Source: Dechloromonas aromatica (nom. nud.)
GTDB taxonomy: Bacteria; Pseudomonadota; Gammaproteobacteria; Burkholderiales; Rhodocyclaceae
Reading direction: 5' to 3'
Assembly (NCBI GenBank): GCA_017848965.1
Contig: JAFIHA010000033.1
Location: 1 to 64,000 of the forward strand
DNA length: 64,000 nucleotides
In this document: positions 42,644 to 52,467 of the stretch, in pieces
How positions within the stretch are numbered: position 1 is the stretch's first letter
Layout of the letters: the number at the start of each line of letters is the position of its first letter
The notes under the pieces: generated by a model
The model's input: the letters and a program-made list of their open reading frames with translations, nothing else
What the model was told of the DNA's origin: nothing
Database searches by the model: none
Translations under genes and position numbers: made by a program

Positions 42644-44869
42644 ATGCGCTTCCATTTTCCGGTCATCATCATCGATGAAGACTTCCGTTCCGAAAACGCC
42701 TCCGGGCTGGGGATCCGCGCCCTGGCCGACGCCTTGCAGAGCGAGGGGCTGGAAGTGCTGGGTGTCACCAGCTACGGCGACCTGACCTCGTTCGCCCAGC
42801 AACAGAGCCGGGCATCGGCCTTCATCCTGTCGATCGACGACGAGGAACTGGCGCTCGAACCGGAAGAGACGCTCGCCGAGCTGCGCGCCTTCGTCGGCGA
42901 AATCCGCCACAAGAACGCCGAGATCCCGATCTTCCTGCACGGCGAGACGCGCACCAGCCGTCACATCCCGAACGACATCCTGCGCGAACTGCACGGCTTC
43001 ATCCACATGCACGAGGACACGCCGGAATTCATCGCCCGCAACATCAAGCGCGAGGCGCACGCCTACCTCGACAGCCTGCCGCCGCCCTTCTTCCGCGCGC
43101 TGACCCACTACGCCGCCGACGGCTCCTACTCCTGGCACTGCCCCGGCCACTCGGGCGGCGTCGCCTTCCTGAAGAGCCCGGTCGGCCAGATGTTCCACCA
43201 GTTCTTCGGCGAGAACATGCTGCGCGCCGACGTGTGCAACGCCGTGGAAGAGCTCGGCCAGCTGCTCGACCACACCGGCCCGGTTGCCGCCTCCGAGCGC
43301 AACGCCGCGCGCATCTTCAACTGCGACCACCTCTACTTCGTCACCAACGGCACCTCGACCTCGAACAAGATCGTCTGGAACTCGACCGTGGCGCCGGGCG
43401 ACATCGTCGTCGTCGACCGCAACTGCCACAAGTCGATCCTGCACTCGATCATCATGACCGGCGCCATCCCGGTGTTCCTGATGCCGACGCGCAACAACTT
43501 CGGCATCATCGGGCCGATCCCGAAGAGCGAATTCGCCTGGGAAAACATCCAGAAGAAGATCGATGCCAACCCCTTCATCGAGGACAAGACGGCCAAGCCA
43601 CGTGTGCTGACGATCACCCAGTCGACCTACGACGGCGTGCTCTACAACGTCGAGGACATCAAGGAGATGCTCGACGGCAAGATCGACACCCTGCATTTCG
43701 ACGAGGCCTGGCTGCCGCACGCCGCCTTCCATGATTTCTACGGCGATTATCACGCCATCGGCGCCGACCGCCAGCGTTGCAAGGAATCGATGATCTTCGC
43801 CACGCAATCGACGCACAAGCTGCTCGCCGGTCTCTCGCAAGCCTCGCAGATCCTCGTCCAGGACTGCGAGGAACGCCACCTCGACCGCGATGCCTTCAAC
43901 GAGGCCTACCTGATGCATACCTCGACCTCGCCGCAGTACTCGATCATCGCCTCGTGCGACGTCGCCGCGGCGATGATGGAAGCGCCGGGCGGCACCGCCC
44001 TGGTCGAGGAATCGATCGCCGAAGCGCTCGACTTCCGCCGTGCCATGCGCAAGGTCGATGAGGAGTGGGGCACCGGCTGGTGGTTCAAGGTCTGGGGGCC
44101 GGACGACCTGTCCGAGGAAGGCATCGAGGAGCGCGATGCCTGGATGTTGAAGCCCGGCCACCGTTGGCACGGCTTTGGCCAGCTCGCCGAAGGCTTCAAC
44201 ATGCTCGACCCGATCAAGGCGACGATCATCACCCCGGGGCTGGACGTCGATGGCGACTTCGGCGAGCGCGGCATCCCGGCAGCGATCGTCACCAAGTACC
44301 TCGCCGAGCACGGCGTCATCGTCGAGAAGTGTGGCCTGTACAGCTTCTTCATCATGTTCACCATCGGCATGACCAAGTGCCGCTGGAACACGCTGGTCAC
44401 CGCGCTGCAGCAGTTCAAGGACGATTACGACAAGAACCAGCCGCTGTGGAAGGTGCTGCCCGAGTTCGTGCAGAAGCACCCGCGCTACGAGCGCATGGGC
44501 CTGAAGGACCTGTGCAAGCAGATCCACGCGGTGTACAAGGAAAACGACGTCGCTCGCCTGACCACCGAGATGTACCTCTCGGATATGGTGCCGGCGATGC
44601 GTCCGGCCGACGCCTGGGCGCGCATGGCGCACCGCGAGATCGAGCGCGTTCGCCTCGACGAGCTCGAAGACCGCATCACCTCGGTGCTGCTGACGCCCTA
44701 TCCGCCGGGCATCCCGCTACTGATCCCGGGCGAGCGCTTCAACGCCACCATCGTCCGTTACCTGAAGTTCGCGCGCGACTTCAACGCCCGCTTCCCCGGC
44801 TTCGAGACCGACATCCACGGCCTGGTCAAGCGCGAGGACGGCGAGTACTACGTCGACTGCGTGCGCTGA
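42644..44869 (+). CDS. Arginine/lysine/ornithine decarboxylase (fold III, PLP)
   Basis: A 741-residue enzyme with the three parts of inducible bacterial basic amino acid decarboxylases: an N-terminal wing (receiver-like, about 1-125), the PLP core (SWHCPGHSGGVAFLKSP; TNGTSTSNKIV; FDEAWLPHAAF; PLP lysine Lys392 in QSTHKLLAG) and a C-terminal domain (LTPYPPGIPLLIPGERF). Length lies between LdcI/LdcC (715) and AdiA (756). Substrate choice cannot be read from motifs alone. Expected role is acid stress or polyamine synthesis. No antiporter gene is adjacent. The two competing hairpins just upstream could set expression. Confidence 0.93.
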   Translation: MRFHFPVIIIDEDFRSENASGLGIRALADALQSEGLEVLGVTSYGDLTSFAQQQSRASAFILSIDDEELALEPEETLAELRAFVGEIRHKNAEIPIFLHGETRTSRHIPNDILRELHGFIHMHEDTPEFIARNIKREAHAYLDSLPPPFFRALTHYAADGSYSWHCPGHSGGVAFLKSPVGQMFHQFFGENMLRADVCNAVEELGQLLDHTGPVAASERNAARIFNCDHLYFVTNGTSTSNKIVWNSTVAPGDIVVVDRNCHKSILHSIIMTGAIPVFLMPTRNNFGIIGPIPKSEFAWENIQKKIDANPFIEDKTAKPRVLTITQSTYDGVLYNVEDIKEMLDGKIDTLHFDEAWLPHAAFHDFYGDYHAIGADRQRCKESMIFATQSTHKLLAGLSQASQILVQDCEERHLDRDAFNEAYLMHTSTSPQYSIIASCDVAAAMMEAPGGTALVEESIAEALDFRRAMRKVDEEWGTGWWFKVWGPDDLSEEGIEERDAWMLKPGHRWHGFGQLAEGFNMLDPIKATIITPGLDVDGDFGERGIPAAIVTKYLAEHGVIVEKCGLYSFFIMFTIGMTKCRWNTLVTALQQFKDDYDKNQPLWKVLPEFVQKHPRYERMGLKDLCKQIHAVYKENDVARLTTEMYLSDMVPAMRPADAWARMAHREIERVRLDELEDRITSVLLTPYPPGIPLLIPGERFNATIVRYLKFARDFNARFPGFETDIHGLVKREDGEYYVDCVR

Positions 44870-44887
44870 CCCCGCTTGTCGGCGGCC

Positions 44888-45364
44888 TCAGCGCCGCCGG
44901 TAGCTGACGAAGGCGCAGCCGGGACCGGCGCTGCGTGCGCTTTCCTGCCAGTCGGCAGCGGAGATTTCCGGGAACCAGGCGTCGCCCTCCGGCGCCAGCT
45001 CGACTTCGGTGATTTCCAGGCGGTCGGCGAGCGCCATCGCCTGTTCGTAGATCTCGGCGCCGCCGATGACGAACAGCTTCTCCGCGTCCGCCGCCAGGGC
45101 GATGCCGTCGGTCAGCGCGTGGGCCAGTTCGGCGCCTGGCGCGTTGTAATCCCGTTGTCGGCTGATCACGATGTTGCGTCGGCCGGGCAGCGGCCGGAAG
45201 CGCTCGGGTAGCGACTCCCAGGTCTTGCGTCCCATCAGCACCACGTGGCCGGCGGTCAGGCGCTTGAAATGCGCCATGTCCTCGGGAATGTTCCAGAGCA
45301 GCCGGTTGTCCTTGCCGATCACGCGGTTGCGAGCGACGGCGACGATCAGGATGATTTCGGGCAT
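44888..45364 (-). CDS. folA: Dihydrofolate reductase
   Basis: A 158-residue enzyme. Catalytic Asp29 is in WNIPEDMAHFKRLT, the NADPH loop is VVLMGRKTWESLP, and VIGGAEIYEQAM carries the cofactor-binding Gly pair. It regenerates tetrahydrofolate consumed by ThyA. Last gene of the minus-strand run thyA-pgi-folA; its ATG lies one base after the pgi stop. Confidence 0.97.
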   Translation of the reverse strand: MPEIILIVAVARNRVIGKDNRLLWNIPEDMAHFKRLTAGHVVLMGRKTWESLPERFRPLPGRRNIVISRQRDYNAPGAELAHALTDGIALAADAEKLFVIGGAEIYEQAMALADRLEITEVELAPEGDAWFPEISAADWQESARSAGPGCAFVSYRRR

Positions 45365-45365
45365 G

Positions 45366-46958
45366 TCAGTAGCGCACTTTGCGGAGGTAGTCGATCAGGC
45401 CGCGGGTCGAGGCATCGAGTTCAGGTGCGACGCCTTCGCCGCGAATCACCGGCAGGAGGCGGCCGGCCAGTTGTTTGCCGAGTTCGACGCCCCACTGGTC
45501 AAAGGAATTGAGGTGCCACAACACGCCCTGGCAGAAGACCTTGTGTTCATACAGGGCGATTAGCTGGCCCAGGCTGAACGGCGTCAGCGCCGGCAGGATC
45601 AGGGTGCTCGATGGCTGGTTGCCGGGGAAACTGCGATAGGCGACCAGAGCCTCATCGATGCCGGCAGCGCGTGCTTCCTCCGCGGTCTGGCCGAAAGCCA
45701 GCGCCGCCGCCTGGGCCACGCAACTGGCGAGCAGGCCGCTATGGTGGCCGGGCAGGGGGAAATCCGGGCGGGCCACGGCAATGAAGTCGCTGGCCACCAG
45801 TTCGCTACCCTGGTGCAGCAACTGGAAAAAGGAGTGCTGACCGTTGGTGCCGGCGACGCCCCAGACGATCGGGTTGGTCTGGTAATCGACGGCGAAGCGG
45901 TCGCGGTCGACGCGCTTGCCGTTGCTTTCCATTTCCAACTGCTGAAGATGGCTCGGCAAGAGGCGCAGCGAGTGGCTGTAGGGAAAGATGGCGTGACTGT
46001 GGGCGCCGAGGAAGTTGCGGTTCCAGATGCCGATCAGGGCCAGGGTCAGCGGCAGGTTGCTGGCGGCGGGGGCGGTAAAGAAGTGCTCGTCGAGATCGTG
46101 GGCGCCGGCCAGCAATTGCTCGAAATTACGGAAGCCGATGGCCAATGCAACCGGCAGGCCGATCGACGACCACAAAGAGAAGCGACCGCCGACCCATTCG
46201 GCGAACGGGAAGACGTTTTCCGGGGCAATGCCGAAGGCGGCCGCCGCCGCCTGATTGCTGGAAGCAGCGACGAAATGGCGGGCAACCGCTGCTTCGTTCC
46301 CGGCCGCGTGCAGCAGCCAGGCGCGGGCGGTGCTGGCATTGACCGTGGTCTCCAGCGTGGTGAAGGTCTTGCTGGCGACGATGAACAGGGTGCGGCGCGG
46401 ATCGAGTCGGGAGAGCTGGCTGGCCAGGTCGGCGCCATCGAGGTTGGCGACGAAATGGACGCGCAGGTCGGGGTGCTGGCTGGCCGCCAGCGCCTGGACG
46501 GCCATGCGTGGTCCGAGGTCGGAACCACCAATGCCGAGATGAACGACGTCGCTGATCCGCTCGCCGGTGTAACCCCGCCATTCACCACTGTGGACGCTCT
46601 CACAGAAAGCCGCCAGACGGCTGAGGGAGGCGCGTACATCTTCCGGTGCGTTGACGCCTGCACGCAGCCAGTGATGGCCGACGGCGCGCTGCTCGGTATG
46701 GTTGATCGCCTCGCCGTTGCGCATCCGTTCCCGCCACTGTCGCCAGTTCGTCTGTTCGGCGAGTTCGCGCAGCAACGCCAGTGTGGCGGTGCTCAGGCGC
46801 TGTTTGGAAAAATCGAGCAGCAGCCCGTTGTGCTGCAGCGAAAGCTCGGCGAAGCGCTGCTGGTCGGCGGCAAACAGGTCGCGCAGATGATGCTGGCGCA
46901 TTTCCCCGGCGTGTCGCGCCAGGGCCTGCCAGGCCGGAGTCGCGGTCAGTCGGCTCAT
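45366..46958 (-). CDS. pgi: Glucose-6-phosphate isomerase
   Basis: A 530-residue enzyme from the ATG at 46958. Family signatures are present: HLGIGGSDLGPRM (phosphate loop), WVGGRFSLWSSIGLP, GTNGQHSFFQLLHQG and, near the end, NSFDQWGVELGKQLA with the conserved Gln and Lys. The site usually written WGEPGTNGQH in enteric and animal enzymes, which holds the catalytic-base Glu, reads WGVAGTNGQH here. From memory, some proteobacterial Pgi proteins also differ there, so I do not call it inactive. Lies between thyA (2 bases upstream) and folA (1 base downstream), an unusual sugar-enzyme insert in a folate/thymidylate set. Confidence 0.93.
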   Translation of the reverse strand: MSRLTATPAWQALARHAGEMRQHHLRDLFAADQQRFAELSLQHNGLLLDFSKQRLSTATLALLRELAEQTNWRQWRERMRNGEAINHTEQRAVGHHWLRAGVNAPEDVRASLSRLAAFCESVHSGEWRGYTGERISDVVHLGIGGSDLGPRMAVQALAASQHPDLRVHFVANLDGADLASQLSRLDPRRTLFIVASKTFTTLETTVNASTARAWLLHAAGNEAAVARHFVAASSNQAAAAAFGIAPENVFPFAEWVGGRFSLWSSIGLPVALAIGFRNFEQLLAGAHDLDEHFFTAPAASNLPLTLALIGIWNRNFLGAHSHAIFPYSHSLRLLPSHLQQLEMESNGKRVDRDRFAVDYQTNPIVWGVAGTNGQHSFFQLLHQGSELVASDFIAVARPDFPLPGHHSGLLASCVAQAAALAFGQTAEEARAAGIDEALVAYRSFPGNQPSSTLILPALTPFSLGQLIALYEHKVFCQGVLWHLNSFDQWGVELGKQLAGRLLPVIRGEGVAPELDASTRGLIDYLRKVRY

Positions 46959-46960
46959 GC

Positions 46961-47755
46961 TCAGACGGCGACCGGCGCCGCGATGTGCGGGTGCGGGTCG
47001 TAGCCTTCGAGGCGGAAATCCTCGAAGCGGAAGGCGAAGATGTCCCGCACCTCGGGATTGATCCACATTGTCGGCAAGGCGCGGGGCTGGCGCGCCAACT
47101 GCAGGCGGGCCTGCTCGAAATGGTTGGCGTAGAGGTGGGCGTCGCCGAAGGTATGGACGAAGTCACCCGGGCGATAGCCGCAGACCTGCGCCAGCATCAT
47201 CGTCAGCAGCGCGTAGGAGGCGATGTTGAACGGTACGCCGAGGAAGATGTCGGCGCTGCGCTGGTAGAGCTGGCAGGACAGCTTGCCGTCGGCGACGTAG
47301 AACTGGAACAGGCAGTGGCAGGGCGGCAGCGCCATCTGGTCGACGTCGCCGGGGTTCCAGGCGGAAACGATATGGCGGCGCGAATCCGGGTTGTGCTTCA
47401 GGCTGTGCACGAGTTGCGCGATCTGGTCGACCAGGCGGCCGTCCGGGGTTTCCCAGCGCCGCCACTGCTTGCCGTAGACCGGGCCGAGGTCGCCGTTCTC
47501 GTCGGCCCATTCGTCCCAGATGCGGACGCCGTTTTCCTTGAGGTAGGCGATGTTGGTGTCGCCCTGCAGGAACCACAGCAGTTCGTGGATGATCGACTTG
47601 AGATGGAGCTTTTTCGTGGTCAGCGCCGGAAATCCCTGCGTCAGGTCGAAACGCATCTGCCAGCCAAAGACCGAACGGGTGCCGGTGCCGGTGCGGTCGC
47701 TCTTGTCCTGGCCGTGTTCCAGCACCTGGCGCATCAGGTTGAGGTATTGCTGCAT
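46961..47755 (-). CDS. thyA: Thymidylate synthase
   Basis: A 264-residue enzyme, the same length as the E. coli protein, with the nucleophile at the same number: Cys146 in [12 protein letters not shown]. Other landmarks are RTGTGT near residue 21, [38 protein letters not shown] and [12 protein letters not shown]. Methylates dUMP using methylene-THF. First gene of thyA-pgi-folA. The ATG at 47755 gives the standard N-terminus; longer in-frame starts were rejected. Confidence 0.98.
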   Translation of the reverse strand: MQQYLNLMRQVLEHGQDKSDRTGTGTRSVFGWQMRFDLTQGFPALTTKKLHLKSIIHELLWFLQGDTNIAYLKENGVRIWDEWADENGDLGPVYGKQWRRWETPDGRLVDQIAQLVHSLKHNPDSRRHIVSAWNPGDVDQMALPPCHCLFQFYVADGKLSCQLYQRSADIFLGVPFNIASYALLTMMLAQVCGYRPGDFVHTFGDAHLYANHFEQARLQLARQPRALPTMWINPEVRDIFAFRFEDFRLEGYDPHPHIAAPVAV

Positions 47756-47833
47756 CGGGGTCGTGTCTTGTGCGGGAATGAACGTCCCGATTCTACCGTG
47801 TTCATCGTGTTTCCGTAGCCCATGGCGACGGAT

Positions 47834-47839
47834 TAGAAT
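47834..47839 (+). promoter_or_regulatory. Candidate -10 for the PilZ gene
   Basis: TAGAAT, 50 bases upstream of the 47889 start and followed by GCGGGC, in the short gap to divergent thyA. No clear -35. Confidence 0.35.
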
Positions 47840-47888
47840 GCGGGCATGTCGTCGTCCAGGGGCGGCGTGCTGACGCGAGGAGGGCGAA

Positions 47889-49430
47889 GTGCTGAACAAG
47901 ATGGGAAATCTGGGGGGGCTGTTCGACCGCAAGAACGGTCATCCATTGGCCAACCCGCGCGAGTTGCAGCAGATCGTCAGCGAACTGCCGCGCGACAATG
48001 CGTTCAAGTCGCTTGATGAAATCGGCGGCTGGCTCGAGTCGCTGGCGGTCGCCGAGGGCTTTCCTGCTGATCGCTTGTTCGTCGCCGCCAGTCAACTTGA
48101 GGACGCGGCGGCGCCGCATTTGCGGCGACTGTCGCGCGAATATCTGCATACCATCCGCTTGTCGAAGGCTGAAGAGCGTCGGCTGTGGGCGATCAACGCC
48201 GGTTTCTGGCGCCAACTGGCGGAGGTCTATGATAAGGCGCTGGCCGGCCTGATTGCCGCCGGGCCGACACCGGAGGCGCTGCGTCTCCACTTGCCTAGCT
48301 TGTGCGCCCGCCTGATCGCCGCGTTGCGCGCGCAGCTCAAATGGGAGCAGTTCCACTACGGGCCGACGCCGCCGACGCTCTGGGCGCGCCTCGGGGCAGC
48401 CTTGCTGCGGGCGGAGGCGTGTGGCGTGGCGACCCGGGTGAGCAATCTCGGTGGTCTGACCGGCAACACCTCGCCGCTCGCCGAATATCGCAAGGCGATG
48501 GTCTTCCATGCCGCCTCGATGGATAGCCTGCTGCCGCTGGAAATCGAACTGGCCGAGCGATTCATCGCGCATTACCTGATGGCTTTCGATTTTCCACAGC
48601 ACGGCGAACATGATTGCGTCTATTGGGTCGATCTGGCGCTCGCCCAGCCGCCGCTGCGTCTGGCGCGGATGCCGGCGGAAGCGACGCCGACCCTGCGCTT
48701 TTTCCGCCCGGGAAGGGCGCATCACGAAATGGCGGAATTGCTGCAGCTACTCGAGCGCGGCGGCGATGTGCCAGCCGACATCATGCTCGGTGGCCAGTAT
48801 CCGGCGAAGACGCTGATTCCGGTGTTGCGGCATCTGGCGGCCTATCTGGCGCCGATTCCGCCGCAGCGTCGGCACGACCGGCACCGGGTCAAGCATCGGA
48901 TGTCGGTGATGAGCGGCCTGGTCAATGCCTATGTCGTCTTCTCCGGCGAGTTCGGCGGTCGCCCGGCCGGCCTGCAGATCGAGAGCTGGGTGGTCGAGAA
49001 CGTCAGCCGTGGCGGTTTCGGCGCCTACGTCAACAGCATTCCCGGCGAGTGGCTGAAGGTCGGCGCCTTGCTCGCCCTGCAGCCGGAAGGCGGCGAGAAC
49101 TGGGTGCTCGGTTGCGTCCGCCGCTATCACCGGGAGAGCGAGGACGAGGCGCGGGTCGGCATCGAGGCGCTGGCGCGGGCGGTGGTCGCCGTCGAACTGA
49201 AACCGAAGATGATTTCCAGCTACGCCGCGGTTGGTGGGATTCCGGCGCTGCTGTTGCAGGAGAACAATGCGCCGGGCGAATTGCGCGTCGTATTGCCGCC
49301 CTATACCTTTGATCCGCGCGAAGCTCTTGAGCTGGTGCTCGATGACCGGCGCAACCTGCTCGAACCGCTGCTCGTCATCGAGCAGACCAATGACTACGAA
49401 CTGGCGCGCTACCGCGTCCTGCCCGGCTGA
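47889..49430 (+). CDS. PilZ-domain protein with long N-terminal region
   Basis: A 513-residue cytoplasmic protein. Near residue 333 it has RVKHR (Arg333 and Arg337, the RxxxR motif), and 34 residues further on NVSRGG (Asn371, Ser373, Gly376), the (D/N)xSxxG motif. Together these are the c-di-GMP-binding signature of PilZ domains. About 320 residues precede it: helical, Leu/Ala-rich, without a recognised domain. The C-terminal 80 residues are also unassigned. It probably acts as a c-di-GMP receptor, matching the GGDEF-EAL enzyme at 14807. It starts with ATG after a GGAGGGCGAAG ribosome site. Confidence 0.8.
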   Translation: MLNKMGNLGGLFDRKNGHPLANPRELQQIVSELPRDNAFKSLDEIGGWLESLAVAEGFPADRLFVAASQLEDAAAPHLRRLSREYLHTIRLSKAEERRLWAINAGFWRQLAEVYDKALAGLIAAGPTPEALRLHLPSLCARLIAALRAQLKWEQFHYGPTPPTLWARLGAALLRAEACGVATRVSNLGGLTGNTSPLAEYRKAMVFHAASMDSLLPLEIELAERFIAHYLMAFDFPQHGEHDCVYWVDLALAQPPLRLARMPAEATPTLRFFRPGRAHHEMAELLQLLERGGDVPADIMLGGQYPAKTLIPVLRHLAAYLAPIPPQRRHDRHRVKHRMSVMSGLVNAYVVFSGEFGGRPAGLQIESWVVENVSRGGFGAYVNSIPGEWLKVGALLALQPEGGENWVLGCVRRYHRESEDEARVGIEALARAVVAVELKPKMISSYAAVGGIPALLLQENNAPGELRVVLPPYTFDPREALELVLDDRRNLLEPLLVIEQTNDYELARYRVLPG

Positions 49431-49433
49431 GCG

Positions 49434-50024
49434 TCAGCGCGGGCGGAGCGCCGATTTCGGCCGGAAAGCCTGGATCACCTGCGGATCAGTTTCGGCGTAG
49501 GGGCCGCCGATCAGGTCGATGCAGTAGGGAATGGCGGCGAAGATGCCGACATGACTGACGCTGCCGTCGGCGGCGCGGACGCCTTCGAGCGTCTCGCGGA
49601 TCGACTTCGGTTGCCCGGGTAGATTGACGATCAGCGCCTGCTTGCGGATCACCGCCACCTGCCGCGACAGGATCGCGGTCGGCACGAAATTCAGGCTGAT
49701 GCGCCGCATTTCCTCGCCGAAGCCGGGCATTTCCTTGTCGGCGACGGCCAGCGTCGCTTCCGGCGTGACGTCGCGCGGGGCCGGGCCGGTACCGCCGGTG
49801 GTCAGTACCAGGTGGCAGCCGCAATCATCGACCAGCTCGATCAGCGTTGCTTCGATGCCCGGCCGGTCGTCGGCGATCAGCCGGGTTTCGGCGCGCCACG
49901 GCGTGGTCAGCGCGCTGCCCAGCCATTCCTGCAGCGCCGGGATGCCCTTGTCCTCGTAGATGCCGGTCGAGGCGCGGTCGCTGATCGAGACCAGGCCGAC
50001 CACCAGGGTGTCAGGCGTCGTCAT
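49434..50024 (-). CDS. mog: Molybdopterin adenylyltransferase
   Basis: A 196-residue MoaB/Mog-fold protein. LVLTTGGTGPAPRDVTPEA is the nucleotide-binding motif, and FGEEMRRISLNFVPTAILSRQ and NLPGQPKSIRE are family signatures. It adenylates molybdopterin before molybdate insertion. Start codon overlaps the end of darP by 14 bases, so translation is coupled. It lies convergent to the PilZ gene, three bases apart. Confidence 0.95.
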   Translation of the reverse strand: MTTPDTLVVGLVSISDRASTGIYEDKGIPALQEWLGSALTTPWRAETRLIADDRPGIEATLIELVDDCGCHLVLTTGGTGPAPRDVTPEATLAVADKEMPGFGEEMRRISLNFVPTAILSRQVAVIRKQALIVNLPGQPKSIRETLEGVRAADGSVSHVGIFAAIPYCIDLIGGPYAETDPQVIQAFRPKSALRPR

Positions 50025-50550
50025 GCTCGGTCTCCGCGCTGCCGGTCGGGGTGCCGTCGAGGTCCTTGAGGAACTGGAAGATGGCGCGGTAGCTCTTCGG
50101 CGGCTTGCCGGCTTCCTGTTCTTTCAGCGCGTTGCGGCGCAACTGGCGCAATTGCTGGAGGTCGGCGCCGGGCCACTGGTTGGCGATCTCGGTCAGCGTC
50201 GCTTCCTCTTCCAGCAGGCGCGTGCGGAAACGTTCCAGGCGGTGCAGGCGCGCCGTTTCCGCCGCCGATTCGCCGCGCAGCAGCGCCAGGCCGGCGCGGA
50301 TCGGTTCTTCGTCCACGCCGCGCATGATTTTGCCGATGTACTGCATCTGGCGGCGGCGGGCGCCGTGGGCGGTGATCTTCTGGCAGTCGCGCACCGCTGC
50401 CAACAGGGTTTCCGGCAGATCGATGCGCTTCAACTGGCCAACCGAGAGTTCGACCAGCTCGGCGCCGAGGTCGCGCAGCGCGTGCATCGCCTCCTTCTGC
50501 TTGGTTTTCGAGGGGCGAACGAGGTCTTCGGGGTAGGTATCGTCTTGCAT
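50011..50550 (-). CDS. darP: Ribosome biogenesis protein DarP (YjgA, DUF615)
   Basis: A 179-residue, highly helical and charged protein. SKTKQKEAMHALRDLGAELVELS at the start and RRRQMQYIGKIMR in the middle are typical of DUF615. In E. coli the protein assists 50S maturation. It is divergent from pmbA, a pairing conserved in Beta- and Gammaproteobacteria, and is followed by mog in the same transcript. Confidence 0.95.
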   Translation of the reverse strand: MQDDTYPEDLVRPSKTKQKEAMHALRDLGAELVELSVGQLKRIDLPETLLAAVRDCQKITAHGARRRQMQYIGKIMRGVDEEPIRAGLALLRGESAAETARLHRLERFRTRLLEEEATLTEIANQWPGADLQQLRQLRRNALKEQEAGKPPKSYRAIFQFLKDLDGTPTGSAETEHDDA

Positions 50551-50578
50551 GGCAGCATCCGGAACGGCAACGGCGGGC

Positions 50579-50587
50579 TGCTATGAT
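50579..50587 (+). promoter_or_regulatory. Extended -10 element upstream of pmbA
   Basis: TGCTATGAT, an extended -10 match, 30 bases before the ATG at 50618 in the darP/pmbA divergent gap. Confidence 0.45.
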
Positions 50588-50617
50588 AGCGACTTTTCCC
50601 GCCAGGACGCCGTCCAC

Positions 50618-51961
50618 ATGTCCGAGACCGCCGCTTTTTCCCACGCCTTCGCCGACCTTCAGCAACTCGCCGAGGATGTCCTCAAGCATGCCCGCACGCA
50701 CGGCGCCAGCGCCTGCGAAGTCGACGTCTCGGAAGGCTTCGGGCAGTCGGTGACGGTACGCTGCGACGAGGTCGAGACCATCGAGTTCAACCGCGACAAG
50801 GGCATCGGCGTGACCGTCTATGCCGGGCAGCGCAAGGGCTACGCGAGCACTTCCGACTTTTCCGCGCAGGCCCTGCGCGATACCGTCGAGGCGGCACTCA
50901 ACATCGCCCGCTTCACCGCCGAAGACGATTGCGCCGGCCTCGCCGACGCCGCATTGATGGCCCGCGATTGCCCGGACCTCGATCTCTACCACCCTTGGCG
51001 CCTGAGCGTCGAGGAAGCGATCGAGATCGCCAGCCGCTGCGAGCAGGCGGCCTTCGGCGCCAGTCCGCTGATCGACAACTCCGAAGGGGCGACGGTGTCC
51101 ACCCAGCAGGCGCACTTCGTTTCCGCCAACAGCCACGGCTTCATGGGCGGCTACCCGACCTCGCGCCACTACATCTCCGCCTCGGTGATCGCCGGCGAGC
51201 GCGAGCAGATGCAGCGCGACGACTGGTATACGACGCACCGCGACGGCCAACGCCTGGAAAGCCCGGAAAGCGTCGGTCGCATCGCCGCCGAGCGCGCGGT
51301 GGCGCGGCTCGGCGGGCGCAAGCTGAAGACCGGCGACTACCCGGTGCTATTCGAAGCGCCGCTCGCCGCCGGTCTGCTCGGCAGTCTGGTGCACGCGGCC
51401 AGCGGCGGCGCCCTCTACCGCAAGGCCTCCTTCCTGCTTGACCACCTCGGCAAGCAACTGATGCCCGACTTCGTCAATATCGTCGAGCGGCCGCACCTGC
51501 CCTGCGGGCTGGCCAGCGCCAGCTTCGACAGCGACGGCGTGGCGACGCGCGACAGCGACGTGGTCAGCGGCGGCATCCTGCAACGCTATTTCCTCTCCGC
51601 CTACACGGCGCGCAAGCTCGGCCTGCAGACCACGGCCAACGCCGGCGGCAGCCACAACCTGATCATCGAACCCGGCAGCCTCGACCGTGCCGGCCTGCTG
51701 CAGAAGATGGGGCGTGGCCTGCTGCTCACCGAAGTCCTCGGCCACGGCATCAACTACGTCACCGGCGACTACTCGCGCGGCGCCGCCGGCTTCTGGGTCG
51801 AGGACGGCAAGATCGCCTATCCGGTCGAGGAAATCACCATCGCCGGCAACCTGCGCGACATGTTCGCCGGCATCGTCGCCGTCGGCAACGACGTTCTGGC
51901 GCGCGGCAGCAAGCAGAGCGGCTCGATCCTGATCGACCGGATGACGATCGCCGGCGAGTAG
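50618..51961 (+). CDS. pmbA: Metalloprotease subunit PmbA/TldE
   Basis: A 447-residue protein of the TldD/PmbA family from the ATG at 50618. Landmarks are GFGQSVTVRCDEVETIEFNRD, GIGVTVYAGQRKGYAS, SEGATVSTQQAHFVSANSHGF and, in the C-terminal half, GHGINYVTGDYSRGAAGFWVEDG. TldD and TldE form a heterodimeric protease that trims unfolded or modified peptides; TldE itself lacks the HExxxH motif of TldD, and none is seen here. The tldD gene is not in the window. Confidence 0.95.
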   Translation: MSETAAFSHAFADLQQLAEDVLKHARTHGASACEVDVSEGFGQSVTVRCDEVETIEFNRDKGIGVTVYAGQRKGYASTSDFSAQALRDTVEAALNIARFTAEDDCAGLADAALMARDCPDLDLYHPWRLSVEEAIEIASRCEQAAFGASPLIDNSEGATVSTQQAHFVSANSHGFMGGYPTSRHYISASVIAGEREQMQRDDWYTTHRDGQRLESPESVGRIAAERAVARLGGRKLKTGDYPVLFEAPLAAGLLGSLVHAASGGALYRKASFLLDHLGKQLMPDFVNIVERPHLPCGLASASFDSDGVATRDSDVVSGGILQRYFLSAYTARKLGLQTTANAGGSHNLIIEPGSLDRAGLLQKMGRGLLLTEVLGHGINYVTGDYSRGAAGFWVEDGKIAYPVEEITIAGNLRDMFAGIVAVGNDVLARGSKQSGSILIDRMTIAGE

Positions 51962-52038
51962 GGCATACGCCGAAACGCGGATTTCCTTACGGTTTCAGCC
52001 CTTTTCCCGGCTTCTCGCGGCCGGCATGCCTCGCTTGC

Positions 52039-52467
52039 TCAGTGCCCACACCCGCAGGAGGCAAGGTTTTCGCCCCGGTTGCGCATGAATTCGCCGATGT
52101 GGACGAATTGCTCGTACAAGGCGCTGCGCAGGCGGACGTCGGAGACGGTTTCTTCCAGTGCAAGTTGCATGCACATCAGCCATTGGTCGCGTTCTTCCGG
52201 ACCGATCGCGTAGGGCATGTGGCGGCGACGCAGCATGGGCGGGCCGTATTTTTCGACGTAGAGCTGCGGACCGCCGAGCCAGCCGGAGAGGTAGTCGACA
52301 AACTTGTTGCCGGATTCGCTGAGGTCCTGCGGGTGAATCTTGCGCGCGCTGTAGGCTTCCGGCAGTTCGTCCATGATCTGGTAGAAGCGATCAACGAGCT
52401 TGCGGATGGCGTCGGCGCCGCCGATGCGTTGATAGGGGGTTGCGGTGCTGGGATCGAGGGTTTCCAT
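52039..52467 (-). CDS. Group II truncated haemoglobin
   Basis: A 142-residue globin. Proximal His83 lies in MLRRRHMPYAIG and Trp96 (position G8, diagnostic of group II) in RDQWLMCMQL. FVDYLSGWLGGPQLYVEKYGPP is the typical E-F region. The C-terminal tail ASCGCGH adds two Cys and a His and is not part of the globin fold. Such proteins bind O2 or NO, often for nitrosative or low-oxygen defence. It is monocistronic. Confidence 0.95.
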   Translation of the reverse strand: METLDPSTATPYQRIGGADAIRKLVDRFYQIMDELPEAYSARKIHPQDLSESGNKFVDYLSGWLGGPQLYVEKYGPPMLRRRHMPYAIGPEERDQWLMCMQLALEETVSDVRLRSALYEQFVHIGEFMRNRGENLASCGCGH

